64,000 nucleotides of DNA from Collybiopsis luxurians FD-317 M1 (GCA_000827265.1 KN834773.1:486541-550540); one strand, 5' to 3'. Positions 11,236 through 23,196 are shown, counted from the stretch's first letter. Program-made: numbers and translations. The notes: generated by a model not told the origin, from the letters alone.

Positions 11236-11638
11236 ATCAATGGCCGTCTGCAGTCAAAAGGTCTCCTGCAGAGTTTTGAGGAGACAGTAGATGAGGGACA
11301 TCTTGCAGACAAAAAAGAGGATGTTGAGAAGATAAATACCCTCGGCACGTTCCTCGGTTTAAATATATGATTGGATCCTTGTGACAACTATGGTCAGCCA
11401 AAAAAAAACTTTGAATATCGCATCAAGCTTGATTGTATTGCAAACATACTTAAATAGAGTCACATCTCTGAATGGGATTGAGACCTCAAGGCCTCACTGC
11501 TGATGACATGACTACTAGAATGGAACTTGCAAAGAGAATTGGATGAGCGAAAAGATGGGGAAAACTCAGCTCCCCGCCCTAGCATCGAATAAATGGTGAG
11601 AGAGTAGGCTCAAAAAGCAAATATTATCAATATTAACA

Positions 11639-12052
11639 TTAGAAATCCGATTTAATACAGGATGTAGCTACCACACCCCAGCCGCTAGACCAAGGCACAT
11701 CGCAGGACCGCGTCCCGCGCGTCATGTAAACGTCAGGTGTAATCTGCATGACACTGAGAATTCTGGCCCGAATATCCAAATTAGCCTTTGCGGATTTTGT
11801 CCTTCTTCTTTCTGCCACGGAAGTCTGCACTTAAAGAGCATTTGAAAGGCTATTATAATGGGTTTCGATCCACAAATGGTGCATACTCTGGTTAAAGTTT
11901 TTTCCAGCTCGCCGGGATCAAGCTGCCTGCCGCTTAATTTGAGTCCTACGCCCTCGTTTGACTCATCACTGAAAGAAAAAATGACGCTCCTTGCCTTCGG
12001 TCTAGCATCATAAGGCTGGTTTGTGCTATATTCTCTTAGATTCTTGCTCTTT
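11639..12052 (-). pseudogene. Two-exon 3' fragment of an unidentified gene
   Basis: Exon 12052-11887 and exon 11824-11639, joined by a 62 nt intron, give a continuous frame ending at 11639: ...RQLDPGELEKTLTR then TSVAERRRTKSAKANLDIRA... and a terminal ...SWGVVATS-like stretch. No in-frame ATG is found upstream, and the region abuts the divergent PQ-loop copy B (ATG 12085). It is probably the 3' end of a gene truncated at the duplication breakpoint. Family unknown. Confidence 0.4.
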
Positions 12053-12084
12053 TCTTTAGACAAAGACACTAGTAATACATACGT

Positions 12085-13215
12085 ATGCCAACCAGTAATT
12101 CTGTGGCAGAAAATGTTTTTGGCACCATTGGTACGTCCGACTGTCCATCCAGTAGCTCGAATTCGATGCTGAACGAACTTTCTGACGGTTATAGGTACCA
12201 TATGCTGGACGATTCAGCTCGTACCGCAACTTTGGAAGTCATTTCGAGAAAAGGACACGACGGGGCTGTCGGACTGGATGATGTACGATATTTGAAAGGC
12301 CTACGGAACGACTGTACCGTGACTGACTTCTTCTTTCTCAGTCTTGCATGGGCTGTATCGGGTCCTTTATTGGGGATTTACTCAGTCATAAATGACCTTA
12401 GCATTCCACTCAATATTCAGCCGCAGATTTTCACCGCTCTTGCCCTATGCTCGTGGGGGCAGGTGAATCATACCCACACGTTGGAAAGGTGCGCGTTTCT
12501 AACAGAATTTAGTGTCAATATTATGGCAGGGGACGTTCGTTACGTTCCACGGTGCTATTATCTTTGTTGCTCGGAATTGTATTTGGAGGTTTTGAGTTGG
12601 GTATGGTTTATGCACTACGGCCATCTTACGATCGAGGAGAAGAGAGCAGTAACAGAGGAGTTGAATTCTTCGGAATCATGAGCCCGGTTCTACTTGCGTT
12701 ATCTTTCATTCCGCAGTATTATGAGATTTACAGACGGAAGGAGATCATCGGAATTTCTATCATTTTCATGGCGGTCGATCTTCTGGGGGGTAAGTGCGAT
12801 GTATTTTCTGTGAATACCGTGATTCTCATGCGTGTGTTGGTAGGAGTCTTCTCTGATCTTTCTTTAGCTTTCAAGTCTGGAAAATTTGATGCCATTGCTG
12901 CAGTAACATACACCCTTGTCATTGTACGTACCTATTGACCATATAGTTGTGGACCGACTCATCATTGGGACATAGGTCATGGACAGCGTGATCGTCATCG
13001 CCGCGTGTGTTCTGAATCCTTTAGCGAGGCGGCGACAACTGCGTTCGGTTGCACTAGAGGTGATAGAATTGGGCTCTTCTAGAGGCCCTATATCCTTCTC
13101 GAATCGAAGTAACGAGTTTCAGGAGGTCACGCGTATTGAGAGTGCTCCGGCTACCATCATTGCTTCAAATCCGGCAGGGATCGTTCCAGCGACTCCGCGA
13201 GCGACTTCCATATGA
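12085..13215 (+). CDS. PQ-loop repeat membrane protein, copy B (complete)
   Basis: Six exons (12085-12130, 12195-12282, 12342-12462, 12513-12789, 12844-12923, 12976-13215; 852 nt) give 283 residues. The first PQ-loop is CWTIQLVPQLWKSFREKDTT near residue 20, the second LSFIPQYYEIYRRKE near residue 150, with seven hydrophobic stretches expected. The ATG (MPTSNSVAENVFGTIG) and the splice phases all agree with the fungal family layout. Membrane protein of vacuole/lysosome type by family; possible amino-acid exporter. Copy A at 1-656 is the same gene with few differences. The next two genes of the unit (CE16 and P450) follow in the same order in both copies. Confidence 0.88.
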
Positions 13216-13364
13216 GAAGTTCGTCATATTATGAACAAATCGACTCACTAACCAAGCTACCGAATGAGTACATAGTACTCTAGATATGGCGTATGGAAAG
13301 ATGTTCAGCCTTCAAGTTGTTTAGGTATCGAAGTTTATCATTTATGTACCGTGACACAAGCCAT

Positions 13365-13997
13365 TTATTCTGTAAAGCCCTGTCTCCTCACTGTGCATCT
13401 GTACATAACCTGGAGGTCCGGTCCTGCAACTCTCTGCTCCGGTGTCGTCCGAGGTGGTTCGATATTAGGATCCTCTCCCGACCCTCCATCTTCATGGCGA
13501 TAATGAGGCGGATCCTGGCCTTCTGGTAAATATGCATGCATCTTGAGGATTCTTCTTCCTGCTTTCCAATCTTCCTTCGTCTTTTCAATACATCGCTCTT
13601 TATTGGCGAAGTAGATTTCACATCCTACATGCCCCCTCTGGTTCAATTTAGCGTTTCTCTGGTCTGCATCGATTTCTATGGAGGTCTGACATTCCTTTGT
13701 CCACTCCGTTGTTCCATGCTCGAGAACCCATTTCTCCACTAACACAGTTCCCTGGGTCTCTCCGTCCCTATTTTGGTTGGCGAAGTTTGCAATGATTGGG
13801 TCGGCATACTGGTGACAACAGTCGATCATGTCCTGGCTAACTCCTTGGGTTCCAAACTCTCGCCGCATCCCATTGATGCACTCACTGACTGCCTGCTGTA
13901 TTTCTGTAACACCTTCATCGGTTGTGCCAACATTGACGTCCTAGAATGAGTTCAGCAGCTCAACGTGGACTCACGACCGCGATTTACTCACAGCCAT
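13365..13997 (-). CDS. Unidentified protein, about 193 residues
   Basis: A six-base first exon (ATGGCT, 13997-13992) followed by a GTGAGT...TAG intron (13991-13941) joins in phase to a long second exon (13940-13365), giving MADVNVGTTDEGVTEIQQAV... The protein is hydrophilic, with several cysteines (DCCHQYADP, GCEIYFANKERCIEK) and a proline/charged tail (EDPNIEPPRTTPEQ). No signal peptide, membrane segment or known domain is visible. It lies in the block present only in copy B, between the PQ-loop and CE16 genes. The micro-exon start is the most economical model but is not proven. Confidence 0.5.
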
Positions 13998-15868
13998 AAC
14001 TAACCGCAGCCGATAACTCGGAGAAATGAAGCTGAGAGTTATCTCTCATTTTGTGCGGATGCTTTTTATTGAACTCCAGGGTTTGACAGGAACGGCAATT
14101 CAAGCACATGTTCAAGTGTTTCCTCTGAACTGCCATTCTCCGATTTCATCGTTTACTTACTACAATGTTCTATAAGAATCCTTGTCTATGCTCACAAGTA
14201 CATATCAAATGAGTTCTTCCATGCAGATACATTTCTGAAATCTTGACTTTCGAGGGAAATTTTGACCTTCAAAGCAATCTTTTGCGGTTCCAAAAAGGGT
14301 CAGTGGCCGACAGCATGCTTGGATGTCTGAGTCCTGACCTGAATGGAAGTCGGCTAAACACCCAGTACTTTATGTGCATGCTGTCTTTGTTATATAACTC
14401 CATGATTAGAAGCCATATCAGGAAAAACCTGAAATGAGAGATTATTGAACAGTAGCGCAATTGGCTACTTCAAAGTTTCAAGTGCGAACGTAAAAGCCTC
14501 AAGCTTCTGCGATTACCCGGTGGCCTCTAATTTCCGTTGACTCCCTTTATATTTACTTTCGGGCCTTTAATTGCCTTTTCAATAATACTTGGCTCAAACT
14601 TGGCTCCAGTGTTCTAATTGTACATGTGAACGCAATCTTGCTGTACAGCTTTATGAAAGGATCGTCTGACTTCAGAAATAAAACTCCGTAAAATTTTCGG
14701 CGCAGGCTGAGTTCTTATGCGGAATTATGCAGTGTCGAAGGCTGATCAAATCTCCGATTTTCAAAATAGAAGGCGGGGAAACTGGCCGGCCAGCAGTGAT
14801 ACCATTCTGACTCTCTGATTCCCTTCTATACCTTTACATGCCATTTTTGAAATGAGAACCTGTCCAGTGTCAAGTCTTTTGATTCTGATTATCAATTTCT
14901 GTTAGATTTCCCTCTGTAAGTATACAGTACGTGAGGGTTTCATGCTAAGTAGAGCCAAAAATAGAGCAAGAAGGGTTATGTGTATGACAGATGCCATTAC
15001 AGAGTGTCATTCTGCAGTGGAGATAGCTGAATTCAGTCTCTGATTTTAGGAATGGAAGCTGGTCGTTGAAGGTGCCTGCAAATGATGACTCCAGTCTTCT
15101 ATTTTACTACTATACATGTACGCGTTATATCTGCTATACAACTTCATGAAATGTCTGAATTCAGGGGTATTCGGCTGTCAGTTAACAGTCGAGATGGCTG
15201 CCTGATATGGCTGGAATGCTCACCGGCAATGAAAAGCTAGTCAGCTCCGGTCTCCTTCTGGGGTGTTCAACTGCTTAGCTCGCCAACTTTAGGAATGAAA
15301 GCTGGTTGATTTCACCCGCTCACGGTCGACAGCTTGGCCAGAGGGAATCTCCGATTCCCAAAATGAGATCCGGTAAAACAGGCCTGCCACTGACCAGCGA
15401 TGGCAGCAATCTTTCAATTTCTCTACATACCGTCTGCTAGTATCGTACAGCTTCATAATTATCCAATTTCTAGAATCAAACTGACCGAGTTTTCAGTTCT
15501 GGTGTTCTATTTTCATTGATTTACCCTTCTGAAGTTCTGTGGTATTCTGCATTGTCGACAACCTGATGACCGTAGTAATGGAAGCTGGTCCGACAACTTG
15601 ACCCGAAAATGATGGCTCCAGTTTTCTAATTCGCCTCTGCACATGTACATGTCATCTTTGTTATACAGGGACTCGGAAAGAGAAGCCGGTCACACATTCC
15701 AGTAGTAGATGAATAGTCGAGTTGGCTGCCTGCTGTCACTGCAATGCTTTAAAACCGTCAACATCTTTCAAAGTCAACCAAGCTCTGCTGACCTGCCAGG
15801 ATAGATGTAAGTGATTGTCTGACAGCCCTTCCCTGTATTCAAACTAAGTCTAGTAGTTGAATTAGAAA
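13998..15868. repeat. Degenerate tandem repeats, copy-B-specific
   Basis: A loose ~500 bp period is visible. A block reading GGCTCCAGT-TTCTAATT, then ACATGT, then a TTGNTATACAG-CTTCATGAAA-like segment recurs near 14600, 15090 and 15625, with weaker matches near 14345 and 15430; AATGGAAGCTGGT also recurs near 15050 and 15580. No open gene. Absent from copy A. Confidence 0.5.
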
Positions 15869-16276
15869 ATGGGTCTTAAGATGTACCAAGTCTATCAAAC
15901 CCCAGACAAAGATCTCAACATCATTGTCCGCAATCACCATGACAAGGTGATGGAATTTTGCTGCCCGAACGACGCGGCCTCCATTGACTGCCGCGGTCGA
16001 ACGTTGTACGGCTGGAGTGAATGCACCGAGATCAACATCACGAGCGTATATGGTCGAACAGCTACTGTTCAGCTCGAGGATGACTCAGACTATGGACTTA
16101 TAGTGTCTGGAAATATTGAAGGAGGCAGGAAGAGGGTGGTTGTGGGAGGAAGTCGTGATTTTGATGTGGTATTCACCGGGGATGGGCATATGCGCCTGGA
16201 TTGCCGTGATGGATATGAATGGGGTTCAGGATTAGGGAAGTCGCTTGATTATGTTCTTGTCCCATTCCAGAAATAA
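15869..16276 (+). CDS. Unidentified small protein, 135 residues
   Basis: Single-exon frame from ATG 15869 (MGLKMYQVYQTPDKDLNIIV). The predicted protein is made of alternating hydrophobic and polar stretches with many glycines and aspartates (VYGRTATVQLEDDSDYGLIV, GGSRDFDVVFTGDGHMRLDC, YEWGSGLGKSLDYVLV), suggesting an all-beta fold. No signal peptide. It has four cysteines and ends at 16276. It sits between the degenerate repeats and the duplicated CE16 promoter and has no counterpart in copy A. Function unknown. Confidence 0.6.
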   Translation: MGLKMYQVYQTPDKDLNIIVRNHHDKVMEFCCPNDAASIDCRGRTLYGWSECTEINITSVYGRTATVQLEDDSDYGLIVSGNIEGGRKRVVVGGSRDFDVVFTGDGHMRLDCRDGYEWGSGLGKSLDYVLVPFQK

Positions 16277-17268
16277 GCCCTCCAGTCAACTTCCGGTTAT
16301 GTTGCTGAAAAAGAAAAAAACAGAAAAATCTCCTGTACTAGGGAAGGCTGTAGTATAGTCTATGATGCAAACATCTCTCAAAATTTGTATAAATGTTCTA
16401 CAGAAGCAGAGTTTCGGTAATTGACAATGCACACTAATGAGTGGACCTATATGCTGCTCACAGTTAACTGACCAGCAGCCTCAAATCAAAACTCGTCTTC
16501 TATGCGAGCAGAGCAAGAGCAGATTAGAGGAAGTGAGGTCGATTTCGTATGATATTTTCTGCGTCAACAAGTCTTCAGGGCACAGGATCTATTTACTCTC
16601 TCTCAGGTGATTTCTTGCCTCGGATGCTGAGCACGCCCTGAGAAAAGAGTGTGGTTCGCTAAATCACTTTTAAACCAACTTTCGCCGATCTGTGGCCAAT
16701 GATAGTATTTGGGAGTGGTGCAATCCTTTCTTCCCCTCAGTCCTATCCGAGACAATCTTCCTACAGATTCCTACTGCCAGTAGTTTTATCCCTTACTTTG
16801 TGTCTGATTTGATAGGCACTGTCACCTAGTGTCCTCTCGATTTTTATGATAGTTGTCAATCCCGACCCTGTTTGAATGTGAGCTTGCTCGATTACGTTCC
16901 TTCAATTCTCCTACATATATCCCCTCATCTATGTACGATCTTGGCAAGGTACCATAGGGTACCAGTGCACATTTAAAAAAGAATCGCAGGGCCGTCAAAG
17001 AATAGATCAGTCCGGCCGCTGAACAGTAGATGAAAAGATAGATAAATAGATACGCAGCAGGGTCCCGCATTCGGAACAGCTGGAAACAGCAAGTATGTCT
17101 GGTATTTGTTCGGAATATCTGAAACAACCACGGTGTTTATTTGACCTCACGGCATTTTTCCGAAGATTCTCTTTCAGGTTTTCCCTCATGACTTGCTGGG
17201 TCTGCATCCGAAGCTTCCAGGGCCTTTAAATTTCGATGTGTTGATGATCCACTCGTACATCTCTCCCA
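16277..17268. other. Upstream region of CE16 copy B
   Basis: From about 16570 the sequence is alignable with copy A 1410-2025. Before that it is unique. A small insertion relative to copy A is present near 17010-17090. No gene is supported. Confidence 0.6.
17225..17231 (+). promoter_or_regulatory. TATA-like box of CE16 copy B
   Basis: TTTAAAT, 44 bp before the ATG, identical in place to that of copy A. Confidence 0.45.
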
Positions 17269-18912
17269 ATGTCGTCTTCTGCTCTTTTGACTATTGGTCT
17301 TGCGCTTTCAGTGGGGGTGGGAGCTCAATCGCCCATTTGGGGACAATGTAGACAAAGTTTACCCTAAATCGTTCCGAAGGGTTGATAATAATCTTACTTA
17401 GGCGGTGGTATTGGCTGGACTGGAGCGACTACTTGTGCTTCTGGGTTAGCTGTCCAATCCTCAGTCCGTATCCGAGAGTCTACTGACTTTTCCTTCAGTT
17501 CAGTATGCACCGCCTCCAATCCCTGTCAGGATCTTCCCTATATTCAATGAACTTGTGACATATATGGAATTTTCTTTGTAGGGTGGTTTCAATGCATTCC
17601 TGGAGAAGCAACGCCTGATGTCACTTACTGGTTCAGCTTGTATGCAGTCCCCCTCGATTCATGACCGAGTTTCCTCGCTGAGTCTCATATTTCTTGCAGT
17701 GGAGACTCTTACACTCAAACAGCTTTCAATCCGTCCTCGACTCCGCCACAAATAGGCCAACCTTTAGGTAATCCTCCGTATCCAGGAGGTACAACGACGG
17801 GTGGGCCGAACTGGATTGATTTCGAAACAACCGCATACAATGAGTCGTTGATTTTGACCTGGAACTATGCTTACGGTGGAGCCACGATTGATGCATCCTT
17901 GGCTCCCCCGTACACACCTACGGTGTTGTCCTTGACCGACCAAGTAGGTTGCTATTCTTATTTCTCAGTTCAAATGATGTAGGTTGACCTCTTTTCTGAA
18001 TGCTAAGGTCAATGAATTCTTGAATGGAACTGCCGCTAGACCCGCATCGGCTCCGTGGACAAGTGCAAACTCGTTGTTCTCCATCTGGATCGGGATCAAT
18101 GATCTCTCTTGGAGTTGGTGGCAGACTGGGGACCGGGACGCGTAAGTGTGCGCTTGCCTCTTTTTGAGATGGTGATTTACCTTTTGATGAACTAGATATG
18201 ATGACACACTCCTTGACGCCGAATTCGCACTTGTCCAGAAACTTGTGGGTATTTTAGGCTCTGTATTGACTCACCGATTAACATGGCTCAACAGTACAAC
18301 GTTGGCGCCAGGAATTTTCTGTTCATCAATGTACCCCCTGTTGAACGCTCCCCATACGTGCGTTCTGGCAGCTAACTGGCGTAGATTCTCTTGTTCATCT
18401 CTACCGTAGTTTATGAGTCTGGACCCCAACAATCAAACTTCTTCTATCCTGCACGCGCTTATTCAAGATTTTAACACCAAGTTGGCTCAGAGGGCACAGG
18501 ATTTGGAAGCAAATCTTACCGACGTCAGTTTATTGCCTGTCTTGGAAAGTATCTGGATCTGGTATTGACTGCCTCCTATGATGCAGGTTAAAACCTTCCT
18601 CTGGGACTCGAACACTTATTTTAACACAATTCTCGATAACCCTACAACTTACGGCTTCAAGGACGCAACGTCTTTCGGTTCTGGAGTTAACCTTTTCTGG
18701 GGGTGAGCGACGATTCTACTTCTAATAACATGGAATACTGACGACATAGTACTTGTGCGACACAGAAATGATGGTGGACAGGGGCTGCATCCTTCTAGTA
18801 TGTTTTTCACTTTTTTCATTCTTGATGGTTGACTGACTTGATATGGACAGGTACAGCTCACAGTTTCTTCGCTTTTGATTTGAGGAAGGTTTTGCAGGGA
18901 ACGATCTGGTAA
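17269..18912 (+). CDS. CBM1-containing GDSL/SGNH acetylesterase (CE16-type), copy B
   Basis: Twelve exons: 17269-17347, 17402-17444, 17499-17524, 17582-17639, 17700-17943, 18008-18141, 18196-18244, 18295-18357, 18410-18523, 18587-18702, 18766-18797, 18851-18912. Total 1020 nt, 339 residues, exon by exon the same size as copy A. Order: signal peptide, CBM1 ([18 protein letters not shown]), esterase with FGDSYTQT, GIND, and GLHPS plus a second His (STAHSFF). Secreted enzyme that removes acetyl groups from hemicellulose fragments. The CBM1 matches the usual consensus better than copy A (GGI instead of GGF). The 3' end converges on the P450 copy B gene. Confidence 0.9.
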
Positions 18913-19380
18913 ATTATGCAAGTACTAGAATGCCGCATAAAACTACCTATCGGCAAAGTATTTGGTCAGCAAACAACGTCTGTTAACTTGTTGTGCTCCA
19001 AGTTGAAAAACGAGAACAAGCCATGCTGGAGGCTTTGCTCAGCTGCATTCCTCTCAAATCACAGTAAGTTTTTTTACGAATAATGCAGATGCATAGTAGG
19101 GGTGTTCAGAAGTGTGAATTCGCTCTGAGTCTTCTTGAGACTGCGAGGTCGCCTTCAAACCATCGACTACAAGAAATAGCAATCAAGTTTAATGTAGCAC
19201 ATAAGCGATAGTGTGAGCAGAAATTAGCGTCCTACTTTACTTCATAAGGACTCAAAAAAAGACTCTGTCAAGTGAGTACATACAGCCACCGAGACGACCT
19301 CAAGCCAAATACAATGTCTCAGACCTGTTTGCCATGTTCCAGTCGTGACAGGGGATTCAAACTAAAGGCGCGAACGCTAC
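18913..19380. other. Spacer between convergent CE16 and P450, copy B
   Basis: About 470 bp, alignable with 3694-4173. No gene seen. Confidence 0.6.
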
Positions 19381-21999
19381 CTACTCTTCTCCTTTCTTGG
19401 CAAAAGTGACCCTCAAGGGGAGTTGGCAGCCTTGCTCAATTTCCCCTTCAACGGTAGGTACCATGGCGACAGCGGCTTCACGTCGAATCTTATCAATCTT
19501 GGGCGTCTTGGAAAACTCAAAGTTACTTAGCAGTTCCACAATAAACGCTTGCAGCTCGATGACACTGATTGCAGAGACTTTAATAATAGCAGCGTATTAG
19601 AACGAATGTGTGCTCACGCGAATCGCCAGCCGATACAGACACGAATGCCAGCAGAGAATGTAGCACTGAAAATGGGTTGGGTCGGACATGAAGGGGGATC
19701 GAGTCGGTAGAGCAGACTTACAGATTAGCATAAGGTCCTAGAGAAACGCCCTTAGTAACGTGATTTGGTTCTAGCCAGCGATAAGGGTTGAACATATGTG
19801 CGTCTGAGAGCCGCGGTTCAGCGAGCTCCCTATCTGAATTAAATGACGAATAATTCACCTTCGCCGAAAATTGCTTTATTCCTGATCATTCAGAGCAAAT
19901 AGATCGTTAGTGACACGGCAATTACCCTGATCTTCACCAACCTGTTGTACACCGGGATCGAAAGAACCACTCGAGTACCCTTTGAGATGGGAACTTCAGT
20001 AAGAATTTCTCCAGTTGTCGTAGTGATTGGGGTAGACAGAGGAAGTATATCATCTTCACGAGCAGCCCTAAATATATTCAAAATGTGTATCCATGTTCGT
20101 GGTCTTCAAAAATCATACTAACCTCCATACATGTAAAGCTACCGGGTGGAATCGAAGGGTTTCCTAAAGATTGTCCGCTTATCCAGATGGAAAGATCGGA
20201 CGTAGCGGTGTACCAACCTTAACTGTGGCACCCAGCAAAGGCATTCCTCCTAGATCATGGATATTGAGTTCAGAATCTCCTCGCAAAGCAGCGACCCTTT
20301 GGGCGGCGTGAATTTCAGCTCTAAGCTTGTCCTGTAGCTTGGTATTGCGAACGAGTTCGTAGAGCAACCTGAGAGAGATGAGCCGAAACGGACTAGACGA
20401 TTATACCAAGGAACCTGCCAGTTTATTGTACCTGTATATCAATGCAGTATTAACAAATGTATCGGAGTACAAAGGCTCAGACTGACTGGAAGTGGTCTGA
20501 AACCCCAATTATCATCTGAATGAAGGTTGAAGGATAGAAATTAAAGTACTCGCCTCCTGACCTGCTACTAGGATGGCCCTGTAAATCGGTCAGAAATATG
20601 AGCAATTGACCTGGGTGTATGCGACACAAACCGCATCTGCGAAAACAGTTCCTCTTCAGTAAGTTGCGCCTTGGGGTTCTCGCCGGCATTCGCTTTTACT
20701 AGTTCTGTTAGCAACTAAAACCATGAAATGTTGGAGGGACCAACCTAACAAACTCATGATATCATTTTTGCTTCTACCTTTGAGAAGTGCATCGGATTTC
20801 TCTGACACAAGCTGTTCGGCAACCTCACGCGCAATCTTTGCAACACGGCGGGCATGTGCAACTCTCGGACTGGGGTTGTGTTCATTGAGAAATTCAAGTA
20901 CAGACGGAGGAATGAAACGGAAAAGTTCGAGTATTACTAGAGCAGCCTTCGAAGGACTTCCCAATACCTTCATTCTATAATCGGAACATGAATCAGGGAA
21001 ATTCGATTCGCAAAAGTCATAAAATACCAACAGAAAGTTCTGGTAAGCCTTCCCTAGTTCATTGTCATGATCTTCAGTGGCTCCAAAATCGTAGTCAAAA
21101 GCAGCTAGTAGGATATGGGCGGGTATCAGTCAATCGTGGTACCTTGATAGACATTCGTAATAAATGACCTTGCCCAATTGCATCTAAAGTTGCTCGGGAA
21201 ACCCATACCGGAATGTTGATCACATGAGACTGGTCTTCGGAATTGGAAAGAATATCGCTCCATCGTCTAGCCATCTACGTTATAGTAAGCAATGTGGCCG
21301 GTAACAAGTTGTGATCGCACCGTGGCTGCGCACGAAAAGAAGATGGGCAGAAAACTCCGGGCTTCAGGCGCCCCGAAACCTGGAAGCATGACCTTTCTTT
21401 GCCTTCTATGCCCATCTCCTGTGGAGAAAAACATCGGATACCCGAAATGAGATTGAGGAATTGATAGATAGCTCGCCGTTCAACTAACCATCCGCCCATG
21501 CAAGATTTTTTCCGGATATCATTCGAGAGAGCTCTTTGCGCTCGGGAGACTTGCCCCATCGATAGCCAGATGTTTGAAGGATATGTTGAAGGGCTTTCGG
21601 GTCGGAAATCAAGAGGCGATCTGTCTGTGATCGTTTAGCTAGAGAGGAGTTGAAAATGGGAAGGATGTACGCACTCCGAGAGGCCCTTTGAACTTGACAA
21701 TATCTCCGTAAGCCTCCTGCCATGAGAATTCCGTCTGCAACCACACTTCAGATTTCATTGGAAGTTTGAGGAGTAAAATACATGCCAATCCGGCTTGGTT
21801 TTGCATCAAGTCAGCCATGGAGCCTTGTGAAGCAAAGATCAGTCCCTTGTCGTCAAAGAAAAGATGATCGCGTACCGACTAGAAAAGATTTGGGAACAGG
21901 ACCAGCTATCCTGTCTAGCACAGACCGTCTTTGCGCCTTGTAGATGACATACGCAACAGTGAATGCACTGATTATAAGGGTAAATGTTATGGGATCCAT
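19381..21999 (-). CDS. Cytochrome P450 monooxygenase, copy B
   Basis: Starts at ATG 21999 with a membrane anchor (MDPITFTLIISAFTVAYVIY), then IAGPVPKSFL. Later landmarks are DRLLISDPKALQHIL, GDGHRRQRKVMLPGFGAPEA (C-helix), FDYDFGATEDHDNELGKAYQ, the I-helix AGQETTS, ETLRFHP (ExxR), FNPYRW, and the heme-binding FSAGIRVCIGWRFA, ending at 19381. There are more than ten short introns. This is a typical agaricomycete microsomal class II P450, which would need a P450 reductase; the substrate cannot be told. The 5' splice site after AGQE is GC (20553-20552) where copy A has GT, so splicing there may be weak. The exact exon 2 boundaries are uncertain. Copy A is a pseudogene. Confidence 0.85.
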
Positions 22000-22024
22000 G
22001 ACGGTGAAGAGTACCAGTCCAGGC

Positions 22025-22032
22025 TATTTATA
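22025..22032 (-). promoter_or_regulatory. TATA box of P450 copy B
   Basis: TATAAATA on the minus strand, 26 bp before the ATG; conserved in copy A at 10527-10534. Confidence 0.5.
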
Positions 22033-22514
22033 TCTCTATCTAGCCAGCTATCAGCCCTTCCCGACTATGGAAGTCACCATTCCCAGCGCAGGGCCATAAG
22101 ACAATGACCATTTAAATGGGTGGTCAGAAGGCCCTCTGAGCCTCTGAGGACTAGGTACCGGCGTCTGTCAAAGACAAAGCGTGCAGACAGACAATTATAA
22201 ATGTGAAAGTAAGAATGGACGTTCGACAGATGTCCACACTGTGCCTCTGCTGAGGTCTCTCGGGATGGATTGTGATTACGATATACGTAAGCAAGTGTAT
22301 GCGGAGGTTCAGATACTGAAGTCTCTGGCCGTCATCGATTCAAGCGCTTTCAATACGTAGCTTAATTTTATCTGCAAGGCCTGTTTGTTCGCTTACGGAG
22401 TCGTGAGGGTCTCGAGTTATCAAAAGTTGCTGAGTTGAAGTCACCTTCTACCACTCTCGTATGCAGTCCATAGCTCCGCCTGATTCCTTCTTTTCACCCA
22501 CGGCTGGAGTCCAT

Positions 22515-22880
22515 TCAGCAATCGAAGCGACTTAGGCCGGCACTTGTTACATACTGCGCGTCAAATCCGGAATAGGCTATTAGGGCACTTACCGAGATAG
22601 TGTTCAAGAGTTTACTCGAGGTACTCACCCAGCTTGCCTGCCTTGCTTGCAGCAATTCGCAGTGAAAGCGGCTCCGTAGATCTTGAGGATTTTGAAGGTA
22701 ACTTCGGAATTCTGAGTCGAGATCCGTGCAACTATTCAAGGTGAGGCTGTCATCGGTACCGATGCGCTTTAAATTCAGGTCCTTGAGCAAGCGTTTGATG
22801 TCGCCAAGACCAACATGCAACGTGAATTCAAAAGTGAATTCAAAACAGAAGAGGCAAGTGTCACGCTTTACGCGTTTCAT
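22515..22880 (-). CDS. Coding-like segment of unidentified gene
   Basis: The stretch around 22630-22830 (GDIKRLLKDLNLKRIGTDDS, DLDSEFRSYLQNPQDLRSRF) reads like protein and is followed by a GTGAGT donor near 22630. The upstream part is low-complexity and the start is not clear. It lies just outside the duplicated unit. It could be an exon of a gene divergent from the CE1 esterase or a relic. Confidence 0.25.
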   Translation of the reverse strand: MKRVKRDTCLFCFEFTFEFTLHVGLGDIKRLLKDLNLKRIGTDDSLTLNSCTDLDSEFRSYLQNPQDLRSRFHCELLQARQASWVSTSSKLLNTISVSALIAYSGFDAQYVTSAGLSRFDC

Positions 22881-23148
22881 GGATCACGGGGTGTGACAGA
22901 ACATCCCGAAAATTTCAGCGAAATCTCGGAGACGTCAGACGATGCGCGAGGAAAGACCGCTAAATTCTACCTTTCCCCGACGATACAAACTCGAACTCCG
23001 TAACAAATGCCGATGTTCCTATTTGAATGTCGAAGGCTAGGTAGGGAGGCTTGGCGCAGCGCACAAGCTACAGCGTTGAGGGCATTCTACTCAGATGATA
23101 CCCTCGTAAAGTCTTGGCAGCTCGTTCAATGTTCGACGTATTCGCGAC

Positions 23149-23155
23149 TTTAAAA
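23149..23155 (+). promoter_or_regulatory. TATA-like box of the CE1 esterase
   Basis: TTTAAAA lies only 6 bp before the first ATG (23161) but about 42 bp before the ATG at 23197. This favours 23197 as the real start, which also begins directly with a signal peptide. Confidence 0.45.
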
Positions 23156-23196
23156 GCAAAATGATACTCAGTAGGAAATTAAGTCACCAAGAAAGA

